Of a stretch of DNA of 7,172 nucleotides, positions 5,910 through 7,172 are shown in pieces (positions within the stretch are counted from its first letter, which is position 1; the number at the start of each line of letters is the position of its first letter). The DNA is from CAKUFA01 sp963627465 (GTDB lineage Bacteria > Bacillota > Clostridia > Christensenellales > Aristaeellaceae), in contig CAVGBO010000086.1 of NCBI GenBank assembly GCA_963627465.1, positions 1 through 7,172 of the forward strand, given 5' to 3'. The notes under the pieces were generated by a model. It made no database searches, was not told the origin of the DNA, and worked only from the letters and a program-made list of their open reading frames with translations. The position numbers and the translations under genes are program-made.

Positions 5910-7043
5910 ATGAAACCAATGAAAGTGTTCCTTTTTGCTTTAATGTTGCTTCTTGTCCCTTTACTGGCTTATGGAGAAACGCAATATTATTCCATTAGCG
6001 ACCTTCCCAGCGTGACATCTGCACGTTGGAAAGAGACGTACCAAGCATATGGCCGAACAATTGATGTTGATGTGAAAATTGAAATTCCGGATGTGGCTGC
6101 AGCACCGGTGCTTTTGGTTCGTACAGCATTGCCTATAAGTGAGACCATTACTCAGGAAATTGAAAAACAATGCGAAGCAGCTATGAAGAAAGACAAAGTC
6201 AATTCCTATAGCTTCAAATCAACAAACTTTGTCACAAGCTATGACTACGGGACACCACCACAATGGGGAAAGACGCAAGATGCAGAATATGAAATGACGA
6301 TGAGTTGGGATTCGCACTTGTTACTTGACTATTCCATGGATAAAGCATATGCTTAAGACAATGATTTGCTGCTTGGTGATGCAGTAGAGATCGCTCAGAG
6401 GCAGATAGAAGCACTGTATCACTGCGAGAAATTGAAACTTACAAATGTGGCAACTTTCGACAGGACGTTCTATAAGAAAAACAAAAAGAAAATCAGTGAA
6501 AAGGGATACTACCACTTAGAAATGCATCAGGTGCTTCAAGGTATACCGTTTATGGCGAGTGTGCAAAATACATTTTCAAAAAAGGGACTTTGGAATGAAA
6601 ATCTATGGATTAAAGAAAGAGGTCGCGCTTCTGCGGATGTTTGGGGAGAAAATTCATTTTTAATTGGGTGCTGGTTCTATGAAGAAAGCGACGTGTTATA
6701 TCAGGACGTTCCACTTCTCTCCTTTGATGAACTCAAATATCAGGTAGAGGAACTGATCAACAAGGGATATGTACGCGACATATTCAGCGTAAATCTCGGC
6801 TATGTGCAGTTTGATACGGAAAACGGTGAGGAGCAGGCTTTGGTGCCTGCATGGGTTGTGTGGTGTGAATACCAGCAAGAAGGCCCTCGGGCAGAGCGTA
6901 TGGGTCCGCTTTACAACGATGGATGGCTGGAACATGAACCCTATTACCGCCCTTTGATTATCAGTGCGCAGACCGGGAAAATGATCGACCCTGAGAACAC
7001 CGAAGAGGGACGGTGCATGATGCCGGGAATTATGACATGGTGA
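5910..7043 (+). pseudogene. Secreted protein gene interrupted by an in-frame TAA
   Basis: A single frame of 378 codons from ATG 5910 to TGA 7041-7043, broken only by TAA at 6354-6356 (codon 149). ATG 5910 lies 7 nt after AGGAGA (5897-5902); ATG 5907 is the alternative. The first part (148 residues) has a signal peptide (MKPMKVFLF...LLAYG before ET) and strand-rich sequence with GRTIDVDVKIEIP. The second part (228 residues) starts directly with helical DAVEIAQRQIEALY and ends with PAWVVWCEY and IISAQTGKMID, resembling the PepSY-like end of the protein at 236-1114. The second part has no signal peptide and no ribosome site near its first possible starts (for example TTG 6366), so it is best read as the severed C-terminal half of one exported protein of about 377 residues. 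One base change (from AAA, CAA, GAA or a tyrosine codon) would restore it. Two independent genes are a less likely reading. Confidence 0.7.
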
Positions 7044-7053
7044 GGAGGTTCCT

Positions 7054-7172
7054 ATGAAATTATTTTTTACTGTGTTATCCATGCTGTGTCTCATGCTGTT
7101 CCCTGACATTGGGAAGACAGACGTTCAAAATGTCAGCATTTTGAGCAGCGGCAGCACCGGCGTTATTCAAGA
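7054..7172 (+). CDS. N-terminal part of an exported protein (partial, 3' end outside window)
   Basis: ATG 7054 follows AGGAGG (7043-7048) with a 5-nt gap; the Shine-Dalgarno overlaps the TGA stop of the preceding frame, so the two are in one operon. The 39 visible codons begin MKLFFTVLSMLCLMLF, a hydrophobic segment suited to a signal peptide or membrane anchor, followed by the polar stretch DIGKTDVQNVSILSSGSTG. No clear signal peptidase I site or lipobox is seen; the cysteine at residue 12 is in the hydrophobic core. The frame is open to the window edge. The family cannot be recognised from this fragment. Confidence 0.75.
   Translation, partial: MKLFFTVLSMLCLMLFPDIGKTDVQNVSILSSGSTGVIQ

Noticed and set aside
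1..7172. CRISPR arrays, tRNA, rRNA, transposase genes, insertion sequence ends
   Set aside because: No regularly spaced repeats, no cloverleaf or ribosomal signatures, and no transposase or recombinase motifs seen on either strand.

Overview
The window looks like chromosomal DNA from a Gram-positive, low-to-mid-GC bacterium of the Clostridia type (Bacillota). The evidence is strong AAGGAGG-type ribosome binding sites, a TTG start, Gram-positive-style signal peptides, and an ECF sigma factor paired with a DUF4367-type membrane anti-sigma factor. Species cannot be read from the sequence. All credible genes are on the + strand, and nearly every one encodes a secreted or membrane-anchored envelope protein or its regulator.

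Layout. (1) 1-107 is the C-terminal tail of an ABC transporter ATPase. (2) 236-3177 is a translationally coupled pair: a secreted PepSY-like protein and a large secreted protein that joins a beta-propeller-like N-terminal half to a solute-binding-protein-like C-terminal half. (3) 3360-4629 is an ECF sigma factor overlapping its probable anti-sigma factor by 8 nt. (4) 4717-5136 is a small secreted beta-rich protein starting at TTG. (5) 5137-5417 is a gene-poor stretch with a 15-bp palindrome and an orphan Shine-Dalgarno. (6) 5418-5834 is a small secreted-protein gene broken by an in-frame TGA. (7) 5842-5879 is a strong hairpin. (8) 5910-7043 is a secreted protein gene broken by an in-frame TAA. 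(9) From 7054 onward is the start of another exported protein, cut by the window edge.

How it may work together. The clearest signal is a pair of near-identical promoter-like elements, one upstream of the sigma gene (3265-3295) and one upstream of the small secreted protein (4656-4686). They match at 24 of 31 positions with no gaps. The simplest reading is that the ECF factor activates its own operon and the adjacent secreted-protein gene, with the DUF4367 protein holding it at the membrane until an envelope signal arrives. The two downstream genes may once have belonged to the same secreted set, but each now carries one premature stop in an otherwise open frame, so this end of the locus appears to be eroding (or the sequence has errors there). 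Sigma dependence, the inducing signal and the roles of the secreted proteins are inference.
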